Shown one piece after another: positions 7,062 through 15,090 of a stretch of DNA of 20,932 bases. Within the stretch, counting starts at the first letter, position 1; every line of letters starts with the position of its first letter. Source of the DNA: an uncultured Clostridia bacterium (GTDB taxonomy: Bacteria > Bacillota > Clostridia > Oscillospirales > CAG-272); assembly GCA_904501715.1 (NCBI GenBank), contig CAJGCD010000022.1, forward strand, positions 1 through 20,932, written 5' to 3'. The translations under genes and the position numbers were made by a program. The notes beneath the pieces were generated by a model. That model searched no databases. It saw only the letters and a program-made list of their open reading frames with translations, and was not told the origin of the DNA.

Positions 7062-9284
7062 TTATACCAAGGATTCCGCCTGACGGATAAATCCGTCCTG
7101 CTCTTCTTTGTTTATGTTGTTCCAAAGCACGTTCCATCCGCAGACTCTTATCTGAAGGTCGCTGTATTTTTCGGGATGAGCCTGAGCGTCACGAAGGGTA
7201 TCAGCATCGAAGACGTTTATATGAATAGCGTGTCCCCCTCTTTTCATAAAGGTAGTAACAAGACCGTACATAGCGTCGAGTCCGTCCTCTCCCTTCACGG
7301 CAGAGGGAAGCAGTCCCAAGTCAAGAGCGGCATCGCCGGGGAAGGCGGTAGCGTCTATCTTGGTGGTTGAGAGTATAGCGGCGGTAGCGCCCTCGCGGTT
7401 CTGACCCATAGCAGCGGAAAGGTTCTTGGACAGCTCCTCGCCCAGCGATCTGCCATTTGCGCTGGCGGCTGTAAGCGCTCCCTGCGAATAGGACATTCTC
7501 GCCACGTGGAAGGCGGAGCACCATTCACCGCAACGCTCCTTTGCGTTAGGTCTGCCTGCTATGCACGAGTTTGCAAAGTCTGCAATATCGACGGCAATTT
7601 TATCGGGAAGATCCTTATTGTTTCCGTATTTATCGCGGTCGGCGCGAAGTCTTGCCTGCCATACCTCATTACCCTCAAAATTGGAGTCAAGCATAGCCGT
7701 AAGCTCACTGAGAGTAAGAAGCTTTTTATCATAGACGTATTTCTGTATCATAGTCAGAGAGTCTGCCACGTCTGCCATAAATCCAAAGCACACAGTGGAG
7801 GTGTTTGCAGCCGAACCTCCGCAGAGCGCGTCGCGTCCCTTTTCAAGGCAGGTGGGGAAGGTGGCGGAAAGCATAGACTGGGGATTGAAATAGGCAAGAT
7901 AATCCTCAAAGCCGTTTACAGTTTCTACCGTGACATCTATGATCTGCTTCAGCTGTCGCTTATATTCGGAATAAAGCGAGTCAAAGCTTTCGTAGCTTTG
8001 AAGCTCAGGGCTTTCAAGACCTGAGAACGCGCCCGTTACTCCGTCATTTCCCTTATGGAGGGCATACTCCAAGGGCTTCATAAGATTGAGGTAATTCATA
8101 CCGCAGCCCATGCCGCCGAGAATACCGTATTCATAGCAACCGGTAACGCTGCATGTGCGTGCCTGCTCGGACGTAAAGCCTGCTCTCATAAGAGCTTTTC
8201 TTATAGTTTCGTCGCAAACGAAAACGATAGAGTTATGTCCCCGACGTATCATATCCAAAGCTTTCATAAGAAAGTCCTTGGGTGTGCGCTCGTTAAGCTT
8301 TATTTGTATTTTGGGGTTATATATGCCCATTTTGTCGTAAACGTCAAGGAAAAGATAGGATAGCTCGTTGATTACGGTAGAGCCGTCTGCCTTGTCACCA
8401 CCCAGATATACGGGCTGATTCCAGTAGTTGCCGATGGCGGTGAATTGCAAGAAGAGGTAGGCGAGGTCGGTGCGTATCTCCTCCTGGCTGACGCCATTCT
8501 CAAGGTCGTTAATATAAAAGGGGAGGAAGATTCTGTCAAAGTTACCAAGGGATCTTACCTGTAAGCCTTCAATATGCTCAGAGAGAATGAAGTAGATGTA
8601 GTCGGTGAGGAGTGCCTCGTAAAAGGTGGAAGGAGGGTTGTGTTGGATGTTACGCAACGCCTTTGCCATACGCTGGGAGCCTTCTGTCTGCTCTGCCAGC
8701 TCGGCGAGTCTTCCTATGAAGTCACAGATAGCCTTGTAGGTGACATTGATGCCCTCAAAGAATGCTTCCTGATTCTCAGTCAGGGCGCGCTCCTTGCGAG
8801 CCTTCTCGCTCTCACTCCGCAGGCCCTCAAAGCCCAGAGTAAACACTCTGTCCCATACGGGAACGCTGTGGTCGTAATCAGGCCATATAGTGACGATACC
8901 GTCGCGCTCGAGCTGTGCTCGGCGCTCCTCCACCTCGGGGATGATCTCCTTAAAGACCTCGTCCTTCCATTTTTGCACTACGGTAGAGTTGAGAGGTCTG
9001 TCCATAGAGTTGATGGCAGGGAAGCGGTCGCGGGAGTCGCAGGATATTCTTGTGTTTTTCAAAACGTATTCAAATGCTTTTGCCTTGCGCACGGGACGAG
9101 AAAGACCCTCAAGAGCTTCGTCTTGGGTGAGTATGCCCACCTTGAGAGCTTCTCCGTCCATACCTGTTTCAGAGGAGAAGATTTCGTCCTGACGGATAAA
9201 TCTTTTGAGCGAGTCAAAGGGCTTTTTTGTGTCGTGGAATTTGTTTATGATGTAATCATAATCCTGTTGCTTAATATATTCCAT
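7062..9284 (-). CDS. Glycyl radical enzyme (PFL-like), unassigned subclass
   Basis: 740 aa, ATG at 9284 with GAGAGGAG upstream. Residues to about 600 are the PFL-type barrel and ~620-735 the glycine radical domain. The radical loop is RVCGWNVLW with Gly716 as the radical site. The thiyl cysteine motif is TGCYEYG: Cys383, and Glu385 in the position of the general base of dehydratase/lyase members (CxE). Pyruvate formate-lyase instead has a Cys-Cys pair, so it is not PFL. Characterised eliminases usually read GCVE, so Tyr384 and the Tyr after the Glu are distinctive. It is shorter than most dehydratases (about 780-900). It is the first gene of the operon with SMP-30, EamA and its activase, and is strictly anaerobic by chemistry. 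The reaction is probably C-O, C-C, C-N or C-S bond cleavage; the substrate is unknown. Confidence 0.92.
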   Translation of the reverse strand: MEYIKQQDYDYIINKFHDTKKPFDSLKRFIRQDEIFSSETGMDGEALKVGILTQDEALEGLSRPVRKAKAFEYVLKNTRISCDSRDRFPAINSMDRPLNSTVVQKWKDEVFKEIIPEVEERRAQLERDGIVTIWPDYDHSVPVWDRVFTLGFEGLRSESEKARKERALTENQEAFFEGINVTYKAICDFIGRLAELAEQTEGSQRMAKALRNIQHNPPSTFYEALLTDYIYFILSEHIEGLQVRSLGNFDRIFLPFYINDLENGVSQEEIRTDLAYLFLQFTAIGNYWNQPVYLGGDKADGSTVINELSYLFLDVYDKMGIYNPKIQIKLNERTPKDFLMKALDMIRRGHNSIVFVCDETIRKALMRAGFTSEQARTCSVTGCYEYGILGGMGCGMNYLNLMKPLEYALHKGNDGVTGAFSGLESPELQSYESFDSLYSEYKRQLKQIIDVTVETVNGFEDYLAYFNPQSMLSATFPTCLEKGRDALCGGSAANTSTVCFGFMADVADSLTMIQKYVYDKKLLTLSELTAMLDSNFEGNEVWQARLRADRDKYGNNKDLPDKIAVDIADFANSCIAGRPNAKERCGEWCSAFHVARMSYSQGALTAASANGRSLGEELSKNLSAAMGQNREGATAAILSTTKIDATAFPGDAALDLGLLPSAVKGEDGLDAMYGLVTTFMKRGGHAIHINVFDADTLRDAQAHPEKYSDLQIRVCGWNVLWNNINKEEQDGFIRQAESLV

Positions 9285-9325
9285 ATGGAAATCTCCTCTC
9301 TAATTGGATAATATATTGTAAAAAC

Positions 9326-9354
9326 AGTATAGCACTTGGATTTTGCTTTGTAAA
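9326..9354 (-). promoter_or_regulatory. Promoter of the glycyl radical enzyme operon
   Basis: On the minus strand TTTACA (9349-9354) and TATACT (9326-9331) have a 17-base spacer, about 42 bases before the ATG at 9284. Its -35 lies only 17 bases from the -35 of the divergent araC promoter. The A/C-rich stretch between them (9355-9371, AACAAAACAAAACAC) contains short direct repeats and is where a regulator could act on both. Confidence 0.75.
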
Positions 9355-9371
9355 TGAACAAAACAAAACAC

Positions 9372-9400
9372 TTGACCAAATCGAAACTGTATGGTATAAT
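9372..9400 (+). promoter_or_regulatory. Promoter of the second araC-type gene
   Basis: TTGACC (9372-9377) and TATAAT (9395-9400) have a 17-base spacer. Transcription would start near 9407, almost on the GAGGTG ribosome binding site (9407-9412), leaving a leader of only about a dozen bases before ATG at 9419. Confidence 0.8.
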
Positions 9401-9418
9401 ATAAACGAGGTGATGAGA

Positions 9419-10180
9419 ATGAATAAGCAGTGGGAAAGATTGATAATTACCGAGGTCAATTTTGCTATGTACGTAGCTCCTCATACGGGTAAAACAGCGC
9501 ACCAGGACCGACCTTATCACGGACTTGTTCTGAACGACTCCGACAGTGTGAAGGATTACTGCTTCTCAGACGGAAGGGTTATGCGTACCGAGGGAGGATG
9601 TCTGTTTTATCTGCCTAAGGGGTCGTCCTATCAAATTAAGACGTACAGCTACGGCGGCTGCTATGCTATAAATTTTGACGCGGATATTGAGGACGAGCCA
9701 TTTTCGGTGATTCTTAGAAATCCCGAGCGTGTAGCGCACGACTTTAAGCTGGCGGCATCAGCGTGTAAGAGCGGAGCTGATTTTAGGTATACTGCCACTA
9801 TGCTGGCGCTCTACAACGCGGTATATCAAGCACAAAAGGAGGCACACCGAGAGTATCTTCCAACCAACCGCACCGGTCTTATAGAGCCCGCGTTGCGAAA
9901 GCTGAATAGCGATTTTACGGGCAACGACCTGACCGTGGCACAGCTTGCAGAGCTTTGCGGTATGAGCGAGGTGTATTTCAGGAAGCTGTTTTTGAATTCT
10001 CTGGGTGTCCCTCCGAAGGAATATATGATACAAAAGCGTATGGAATATGCTAAAACTCTCCTGTTATCGGGTAACTTCTCAGTAGCCGAAGCGGCTATTA
10101 TGTGCGGATATGCCGAACCCTGTCACTTTTCACGGGAGTTTAAAAAGAGATTTGGCATTTCTCCCAAGAATTATAAATAA
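9419..10180 (+). CDS. AraC-family regulator of the glycyl radical operon
   Basis: 253 aa. GTG at 9410 and ATG at 9413 are also in frame, but GAGGTG ends 6 bases before ATG 9419, so that start is preferred. The N-terminal part is a cupin-type sensor (GGCLFYLPKGSSYQI and CYAINFDAD segments). The C-terminal part has the two AraC HTHs: VAQLAELCGMSEVYFRKLF and HFSREFKKRFGISPKNY. It diverges from the glycyl radical operon across 134 bases with back-to-back promoters, the classic arrangement for a local activator. The ligand is probably the pathway substrate (inference). It resembles the AraC protein at 1748-2542 in architecture. It ends at a terminator. Confidence 0.92.
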   Translation: MNKQWERLIITEVNFAMYVAPHTGKTAHQDRPYHGLVLNDSDSVKDYCFSDGRVMRTEGGCLFYLPKGSSYQIKTYSYGGCYAINFDADIEDEPFSVILRNPERVAHDFKLAASACKSGADFRYTATMLALYNAVYQAQKEAHREYLPTNRTGLIEPALRKLNSDFTGNDLTVAQLAELCGMSEVYFRKLFLNSLGVPPKEYMIQKRMEYAKTLLLSGNFSVAEAAIMCGYAEPCHFSREFKKRFGISPKNYK

Positions 10181-10236
10181 AAAAGGGCAATATCAAACCG
10201 ATTTTTAGGGCGGAATGATATTGCCTTTTGCTTTTT
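10181..10236 (+). terminator. Terminator of the second araC-type gene
   Basis: The ten-base stem GGCAATATCA (10186-10195) / TGATATTGCC (10216-10225) has a 20-base loop and is followed by TTTTGCTTTTT. Confidence 0.75.
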
Positions 10237-10237
10237 A

Positions 10238-10263
10238 GGACCGTCGAGGACGCCGGTCCCTAC
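10238..10263 (-). repeat. GTAG-hairpin repeat, variant copy A
   Basis: Read on the minus strand: GTAG, stem GGACCG, loop GCGTCCTCGA, stem CGGTCC. Against the other three copies it differs at two stem positions that are paired with each other (A-T changed to C-G), while the loop is identical to copies B and C. It lies between the araC terminator and the convergent spoIVB end. The following 10264-10341 is A/T-rich with small palindromes, for example GCTTTTTTCAAAAAAGC at 10309-10325, but no gene. Confidence 0.75.
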
Positions 10264-10341
10264 GTTTTTGAAAAATCATATTAACCCTTTTTGAAAGTTT
10301 TTTGCCAAGCTTTTTTCAAAAAAGCGTAATAACCGCGTCCT

Positions 10342-11508
10342 TTACGCCGCTCTGGGCATCACGCTCTGCTGTCCCGCCGAGAGCATATTCTCAATGAAAA
10401 TACCGTAGCCCGTTGTCGGGTCATTTATCAAAACGTGTGTGACCGCTCCGACAAGCTTGCCGTCCTGAATTATGGGGCTGCCGCTCATTCCTTGGACTAT
10501 GCCTCCTGTTTTAGCCAGAAGGGCGGGGTCGGTGACCTTTACGGTAAAGCATTTTCCTTCCGTTGCGTTTCTGTCGATATTTGATATTTCTATCTCGTAT
10601 TTTTGTGCGCCCGCTGAGTCAAGAGTGCACCAGATATATGCTTTGCCCTCCTTGAGTCCGTCGCGCAGACAGAGAGAAAGAGGCTCTGAGGGAAGACCCT
10701 TGGGAAGGTTTGCATAGACTCCGTAAACTCCGCAGCTTGTGTTTTTCAGAAGCGTTCCAGTTTTTCCTGCCTTGAAGGAGCCTTTTACCTCACCGGGTGT
10801 GCCTTTTTGACCCTTAATAGCCCCGTTGATAGTAACGTCCACAACAGAGCCTCGCTGTATGGGTACGAGGCTTCCGCTTTGGCCCTCACATATACCGTGA
10901 CCGAGACCCGCGAAGGACAAAGTCTTAGGGTCGATATAGGTTACTGTGCCTATACCCGCTCCGTTATCCTTAACGTATATTCCCGTTTTATAGCATTTCT
11001 CGTTTTTGCAGTAGGCGGGAGTAAGGCTTGTGGTGTGTCTGCTTCCGTCACGCAGATATACTATGGAAAGAGCCTTGCCTTGGCTCTGCTCCACAGCCCT
11101 TGTCAGCTCCTCGGCGGATAGCAGCTCCTTGCCGTTTACAGATATTATTCGATCCCCCGTCCTGAGTCCCGCCTCTCCCGAGGGGTTTGTTTTTTTGTTT
11201 CCCGAGGAGATATCGCAAAAGCCTACCACCAGTATTCCCTCGGTCATAAATTTTACTCCGAAGGGTATTCCGCCGGGATAGAGCTTCATATTTTTCAGAT
11301 CGGATGCCGAAAGCGATACTGGAGCGGTGTCAGCTTCGCTTATGCGGGGCTCACTCATTACCGCCGCGTAGTCAAATCCCCCGTCGTATTCCGAGAAGGC
11401 GGTGTCAGCCGTTACCGTCAGCGCACAGAGCGAGGGGGCGAGAACAAAAGAAAATATAAGAAGAAGGCTGAGGAAAGGCGCAAGCTTTTTGAATTTATTT
11501 TTCATCAT
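10342..11508 (-). CDS. spoIVB: SpoIVB-like S55 sporulation signalling peptidase
   Basis: 388 aa, ATG at 11508 (a second ATG follows directly) with AGAGGA upstream. Residues 8-30 form a signal/membrane anchor. Residues ~80-160 are a PDZ domain (GEAGLRTGDRIISVNGKEL). The S55 protease domain follows: GHGI with His204, VTDPALL with Asp327 and GGIVQGMSGSPI with Ser342. The 15-residue Asp-to-Ser distance is the same as in Bacillus subtilis SpoIVB (D363, S378). In that organism the protein is secreted from the forespore and cleaves SpoIVFA to release pro-sigma-K processing. It is about 40 residues shorter than the Bacillus protein. Its presence indicates an endospore-forming host. No clear sigma-A promoter was seen upstream, as expected for a forespore gene. 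Confidence 0.93.
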   Translation of the reverse strand: MMKNKFKKLAPFLSLLLIFSFVLAPSLCALTVTADTAFSEYDGGFDYAAVMSEPRISEADTAPVSLSASDLKNMKLYPGGIPFGVKFMTEGILVVGFCDISSGNKKTNPSGEAGLRTGDRIISVNGKELLSAEELTRAVEQSQGKALSIVYLRDGSRHTTSLTPAYCKNEKCYKTGIYVKDNGAGIGTVTYIDPKTLSFAGLGHGICEGQSGSLVPIQRGSVVDVTINGAIKGQKGTPGEVKGSFKAGKTGTLLKNTSCGVYGVYANLPKGLPSEPLSLCLRDGLKEGKAYIWCTLDSAGAQKYEIEISNIDRNATEGKCFTVKVTDPALLAKTGGIVQGMSGSPIIQDGKLVGAVTHVLINDPTTGYGIFIENMLSAGQQSVMPRAA

Positions 11509-11694
11509 AGCTTTTTCCTCTTTACAGATGAAAGTTTAGCGTCCGAATTTTCGTCCGCACATTTATTTTTTGCTTTGACGGTGTAAAAATTCATTGCAAT
11601 ATGTTTCAAAAAAGGATTTTTAATCTTTTTTGCGCCGCGAAGCCATATGCGCTGGGAGTATCTTCAATTATATGAATAAACAAACCTTAACGTA

Positions 11695-11723
11695 TTGAAA
11701 TTTTTGGGTTGTCGTGATATAAT
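11695..11723 (+). promoter_or_regulatory. Promoter of the lipoprotein-ABC exporter unit
   Basis: TTGAAA (11695-11700) and TATAAT (11718-11723) have a 17-base spacer. The transcript would start near 11730 and carry the palindrome at 11739-11758 before the start codon. The remaining gap 11509-11694 shows nothing I can name. Confidence 0.8.
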
Positions 11724-11738
11724 ACACTTATAGCAAGG

Positions 11739-11758
11739 CGAAAAAATTAATTTTTTCG
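11739..11758. promoter_or_regulatory. Perfect 20-base palindrome in the 5' leader
   Basis: CGAAAAAATTAATTTTTTCG reads the same on both strands. It lies just after the expected transcription start and ends 14 bases before the ATG at 11773. It could be a dimeric repressor site or an RNA hairpin near the AAAGGA ribosome binding site. Confidence 0.5.
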
Positions 11759-11772
11759 GAAAGGAAATTTTT

Positions 11773-13242
11773 ATGAAAAGGCTTGTTTCAATTTTTTTAA
11801 CTCTTTGTATGTGCTTTTCTGCGTGCGTGATACTTACGGCGTGTAACGGAGGCGAGGAAGCCTCGGAAAGCAGAAGCACGACTATCTGGATAGACGAACA
11901 CTATTATACGGCAGAGTGGTCATACGATGCCACTCACCATTGGTACGTGTGCGATGACGAGGGCTGCACCGCGGTTTTCGACGAAGCTGAGCATAGCTGG
12001 AGCGAGGGCACTGTGACCGCGCAGCCTACGAAGGAAGCTGACGGCGTAAAGACCTTTACCTGCACCGTTTGCGGATATGCCAAGACAGAGCCTGTTTCCT
12101 ACGTTATGGACAAAGCCGTAGCAAACCGCGTTTACAGCAGTATGGGTAACGAGGAGCTGGGAATTTTAGGCATTGACCTCAACAAGGACGGACTTTTTCT
12201 GTCAATGGCGACCCACGATATCGATCTCAGCGTTAACGAGAAAGAGAGCATAGCCAGATTTGAGTATGACGAAAGCGGAAAAATGACAAGCGTCATATTT
12301 TACCTGGACAAGGAGATATCCTGCCCTATTACCGAGTACGATGAAAAGGGCAGACCCACGAGGATAAAGGAATTTACCGTGTTTAGCTATACCCAGAACG
12401 GCGTGATATTTACGCTCGACGGAATCAATTTTATAACCCTTGACGAATACGGAAGATGCGTTAATTTTAAAAATTCTTACAATGAGTACGCTCTTTCCCT
12501 TGAGGGCAACGTAGGTAAATGGAACAGAGTGGATGAGAGCGAGGAGCAGTTTTACGTAGTTGAATATGAAAACAACACAGCTCTTGTAAGGCTTGAGGAA
12601 TGGGATTCAGCCGATAATTATTCCTATGGCTGTGAGTACAAGTACAACGAAAAGGGCTTGCCCACGGAGTACAGATACGTGGAAGACCCCGCCGAGGGCG
12701 GATATATGGTACGCTACGAATATAACGGCGCGGAGCAGCTTGTCAAGGTCGGCGAATATGAAATTCTCGGCGACACGGAAACAAAGGAAAACGAGGACCT
12801 GTATATTTACGACAGCAACGGCAGACTCGCGGAGATCAAGTGGTTGGACGGTAACGGAGCACAGTACGGCGGAGAGCTCTACACATACGACGAAAAGGGT
12901 AATCTTATTAAGAAAGAAACCAATTATCATCCCGAGGCGGATACGGTCAAGCGCGTTTACGAGTACACCTATGACGATAATGGAAGAACAACGAGTCAGG
13001 TCACAACAGAAAAATATTCCGACGGAACCGAGAGAAAGAGCGAATACAAATACGAATACAACGAAAACGGAAGAAAGAACACCTATATAGAATATGACGC
13101 GGCGGGACATAAGCAAAGCGAGCGTATTACCGAGCTTTACAACGACGGTACTTGCAAGGAAACCGTCATAAGATACGAGAACGGTGTGGAAGTGTTCCGC
13201 GAGGAAATGAATTTTGACAAGAACGGAGATTTGGTTGAATAA
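11773..13242 (+). CDS. Surface lipoprotein with Cys/His module and YD (RHS-like) repeats
   Basis: 489 aa, with AAAGGA before ATG. Residues 1-23 are a lipoprotein signal with lipobox LTAC (Cys24). Residues ~50-105 hold a Cys/His module (H55/H56, C60-x4-C65, H74, C97-x2-C100) similar to the one in the lipoprotein at 2725. From about residue 155 to the end there are degenerate repeats built on YxYDExGR/YDSNGR/YEYNENGR, like the YD repeats of RHS-type surface proteins. There is no RHS core domain and no C-terminal toxin, and the protein ends inside the repeat region. A cell-wall or surface-binding role is plausible but unproven. It is the first gene of a unit that continues 33 bases later with an ABC exporter. 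Confidence 0.75.
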   Translation: MKRLVSIFLTLCMCFSACVILTACNGGEEASESRSTTIWIDEHYYTAEWSYDATHHWYVCDDEGCTAVFDEAEHSWSEGTVTAQPTKEADGVKTFTCTVCGYAKTEPVSYVMDKAVANRVYSSMGNEELGILGIDLNKDGLFLSMATHDIDLSVNEKESIARFEYDESGKMTSVIFYLDKEISCPITEYDEKGRPTRIKEFTVFSYTQNGVIFTLDGINFITLDEYGRCVNFKNSYNEYALSLEGNVGKWNRVDESEEQFYVVEYENNTALVRLEEWDSADNYSYGCEYKYNEKGLPTEYRYVEDPAEGGYMVRYEYNGAEQLVKVGEYEILGDTETKENEDLYIYDSNGRLAEIKWLDGNGAQYGGELYTYDEKGNLIKKETNYHPEADTVKRVYEYTYDDNGRTTSQVTTEKYSDGTERKSEYKYEYNENGRKNTYIEYDAAGHKQSERITELYNDGTCKETVIRYENGVEVFREEMNFDKNGDLVE

Positions 13243-13275
13243 TATGCGGTACGATCTGTTCATGGAGAAGGGCGA

Positions 13276-15090
13276 ATGAGGAGAATATTCGGTTATCTGA
13301 AGCCTTATGCCTTTTTGGCTATAATATCACCTCTGCTTATGATAGGAGAGGTCTTTGCCGACCTGCTTTTGCCTCAGCTTATGACCGTCATAGTTGACTG
13401 CGGTATAAACGCGTCGGGGGACGTGTCCTCCTCGCCCTTGGGCAGCACGGTAATGAGAATACTGTACGGAGCGGGCGAGTATACCTCGATGCAGGTCATA
13501 CTGACATTTGGTATTCTTATGCTCCTTGTAGTGCTTATAGGCGGTACCTTCGGCGTGCTTTGCGCCTTTACGGCGGCAAAGGCATCTCAGGGGCTTGGAA
13601 ACGACCTGCGCTGCGACGCGTACAAGCGGGTGATGTCCCTGTCTATCCAGCAGACCGACAAATTTACCACGGGCTCGCTGGTCACAAGAATGACCAACGA
13701 TATCGCGATGATAGTGGAGTTCACCGAAATGATACTGCGTATGCTGGTGCGCCCGCCTATGTTCTTTATAGGCGGAACAATAATGCTTTGCGCCCTCGAT
13801 ATAAAATTCGGTCTTGTGCTTCTCTGCTCACTGCCCATAATGGCACTGACCCTGTTTTTGGTGCTCAGCCGCGCCGTGCCTATCTTCGGTACTATACAAA
13901 AGAAGCTTGACAGGGTGAACACAGTCGTTCAGGAAAACGTGACGGGTGCCCGTGTGGTAAAGGCGTACGTCCGCGAGGAGCACGAAAATCAGCGCTTTGA
14001 GCGGGCGAACCGCGACCTGCGCGATACCAATATACGCGTTCACAAGCTTATGGCGATAACTCATCCCGTGCTGATGGTAGTGATGAACGCCTCCATAATA
14101 GCTATAATCTATATGGGCGGATGGGAGATAGACAACGTAGCGGGAAGCGGAATGAGCGCGGGAAGTATAATGGCGGCGGTGACCTACGTGACTCAGGTGC
14201 TTATGTCTGTAATGATGGTCAGTATGCTCTTTAATTCCATTTCCCGAGCAATGGCTTGCATAAAGCGCGTTGAGGAGGTGCTCGACTCCGAGCCCGTGAT
14301 AATTTCGGGCAACAGAACGGGAGAGGAGAGCGATATTGCCGTATCCTTCAGAAATGTGGGATTCAGATATCCGTCGGCGGCGGGTCGTCCCGTGCTTGAG
14401 GATATAAATATAGATATAAAGCGCGGTGAGACCTTTGCCATAATCGGCGCGACGGGAGCGGGAAAGACCTCCCTTGTCAATCTGATATTGCGCTTTTACG
14501 ACGCCACCGAGGGAGAGGTGCTTGTGGACGGTGTTCCCGTAAAGGAATACGACCTTGGGGCGCTTCGCTCAAAGATATCCTACGTGATGCAGAAGAGTGA
14601 GCTCTTCTCGGGAACTATATCCGAGAACATCCGTTGGGGCAAGGAAAACGCTACCGACGAGGAGGTGGCGGATGCGGCAAGGATAGCTCAGGCACAGGAG
14701 TTTGTGGAGAGCTTTGGCGAGGGCTACGACAGCTATATCGCCGAGAAGGGCGCGTCGCTTTCGGGAGGACAGAAGCAAAGAATGTCCATAGCGAGAGCGC
14801 TGGTCAGAAAGCCCGAGATACTTATACTTGACGACTCCACCTCGGCTCTTGACCTTGCCACCGAGGCAAAGCTCCGCGCCTCTCTTAAGGAGGAGCTGGG
14901 AGATACTACAGTCATTATGATAGCTCAGCGCATCGCCAGTGTGAGGGATGCCGACAGAATAGCGGTAATAGAAAACGGTACCATAGTGGCTTGCGCGCCA
15001 CACGATGAGCTTATGCGCACCAGTGCCACCTACAGAGATATATACAATTCCCAGACCAAGGAAGCAGGGGAGGTGAGGGTAAATGAATAA
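13276..15090 (+). CDS. Heterodimeric ABC exporter half, degenerate-site subunit
   Basis: 604 aa half-transporter: a six-span exporter membrane domain (residues ~15-320), then a nucleotide-binding domain. Walker A is GATGAGKTS (391-399), the Q-loop YVMQK, the signature LSGGQ (495-499) and Walker B ILILDDSTSALD. The catalytic Glu is replaced by Asp520 and the switch His by Gln551 (IAQRIAS). These two substitutions mark the degenerate ATP site of heterodimeric exporters of the TM287/288 type. The partner is the next gene, which overlaps it by 8 bases. It likely exports a drug, lipid or peptide; the substrate cannot be read. Start ATG 13276 overlaps, as ATGA, the stop of a tiny 11-codon frame from 13244. 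Confidence 0.93.
   Translation: MRRIFGYLKPYAFLAIISPLLMIGEVFADLLLPQLMTVIVDCGINASGDVSSSPLGSTVMRILYGAGEYTSMQVILTFGILMLLVVLIGGTFGVLCAFTAAKASQGLGNDLRCDAYKRVMSLSIQQTDKFTTGSLVTRMTNDIAMIVEFTEMILRMLVRPPMFFIGGTIMLCALDIKFGLVLLCSLPIMALTLFLVLSRAVPIFGTIQKKLDRVNTVVQENVTGARVVKAYVREEHENQRFERANRDLRDTNIRVHKLMAITHPVLMVVMNASIIAIIYMGGWEIDNVAGSGMSAGSIMAAVTYVTQVLMSVMMVSMLFNSISRAMACIKRVEEVLDSEPVIISGNRTGEESDIAVSFRNVGFRYPSAAGRPVLEDINIDIKRGETFAIIGATGAGKTSLVNLILRFYDATEGEVLVDGVPVKEYDLGALRSKISYVMQKSELFSGTISENIRWGKENATDEEVADAARIAQAQEFVESFGEGYDSYIAEKGASLSGGQKQRMSIARALVRKPEILILDDSTSALDLATEAKLRASLKEELGDTTVIMIAQRIASVRDADRIAVIENGTIVACAPHDELMRTSATYRDIYNSQTKEAGEVRVNE

Noticed and set aside
8574..9311. Forward 245-codon frame across the glycyl radical gene start
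   Set aside because: It covers the GRE coding strand and start in antisense with no domain or ribosome binding site; a composition effect.
10287..10325. A/T palindromes as terminator of spoIVB
   Set aside because: GCTTTTTTCAAAAAAGC has almost only A-T pairs and no following T run on the minus strand; left unassigned.
11773..13242. RHS/contact-dependent polymorphic toxin
   Set aside because: It has only loose YD repeats, no RHS core domain, no toxin tail and no immunity gene behind it.
12607..13263. Reverse 218-codon hydrophobic frame opposite the YD-repeat lipoprotein
   Set aside because: The hydrophobicity comes from complementing Glu/Tyr/Asp-rich repeats; the forward frame has a promoter, ribosome binding site and signal peptide.
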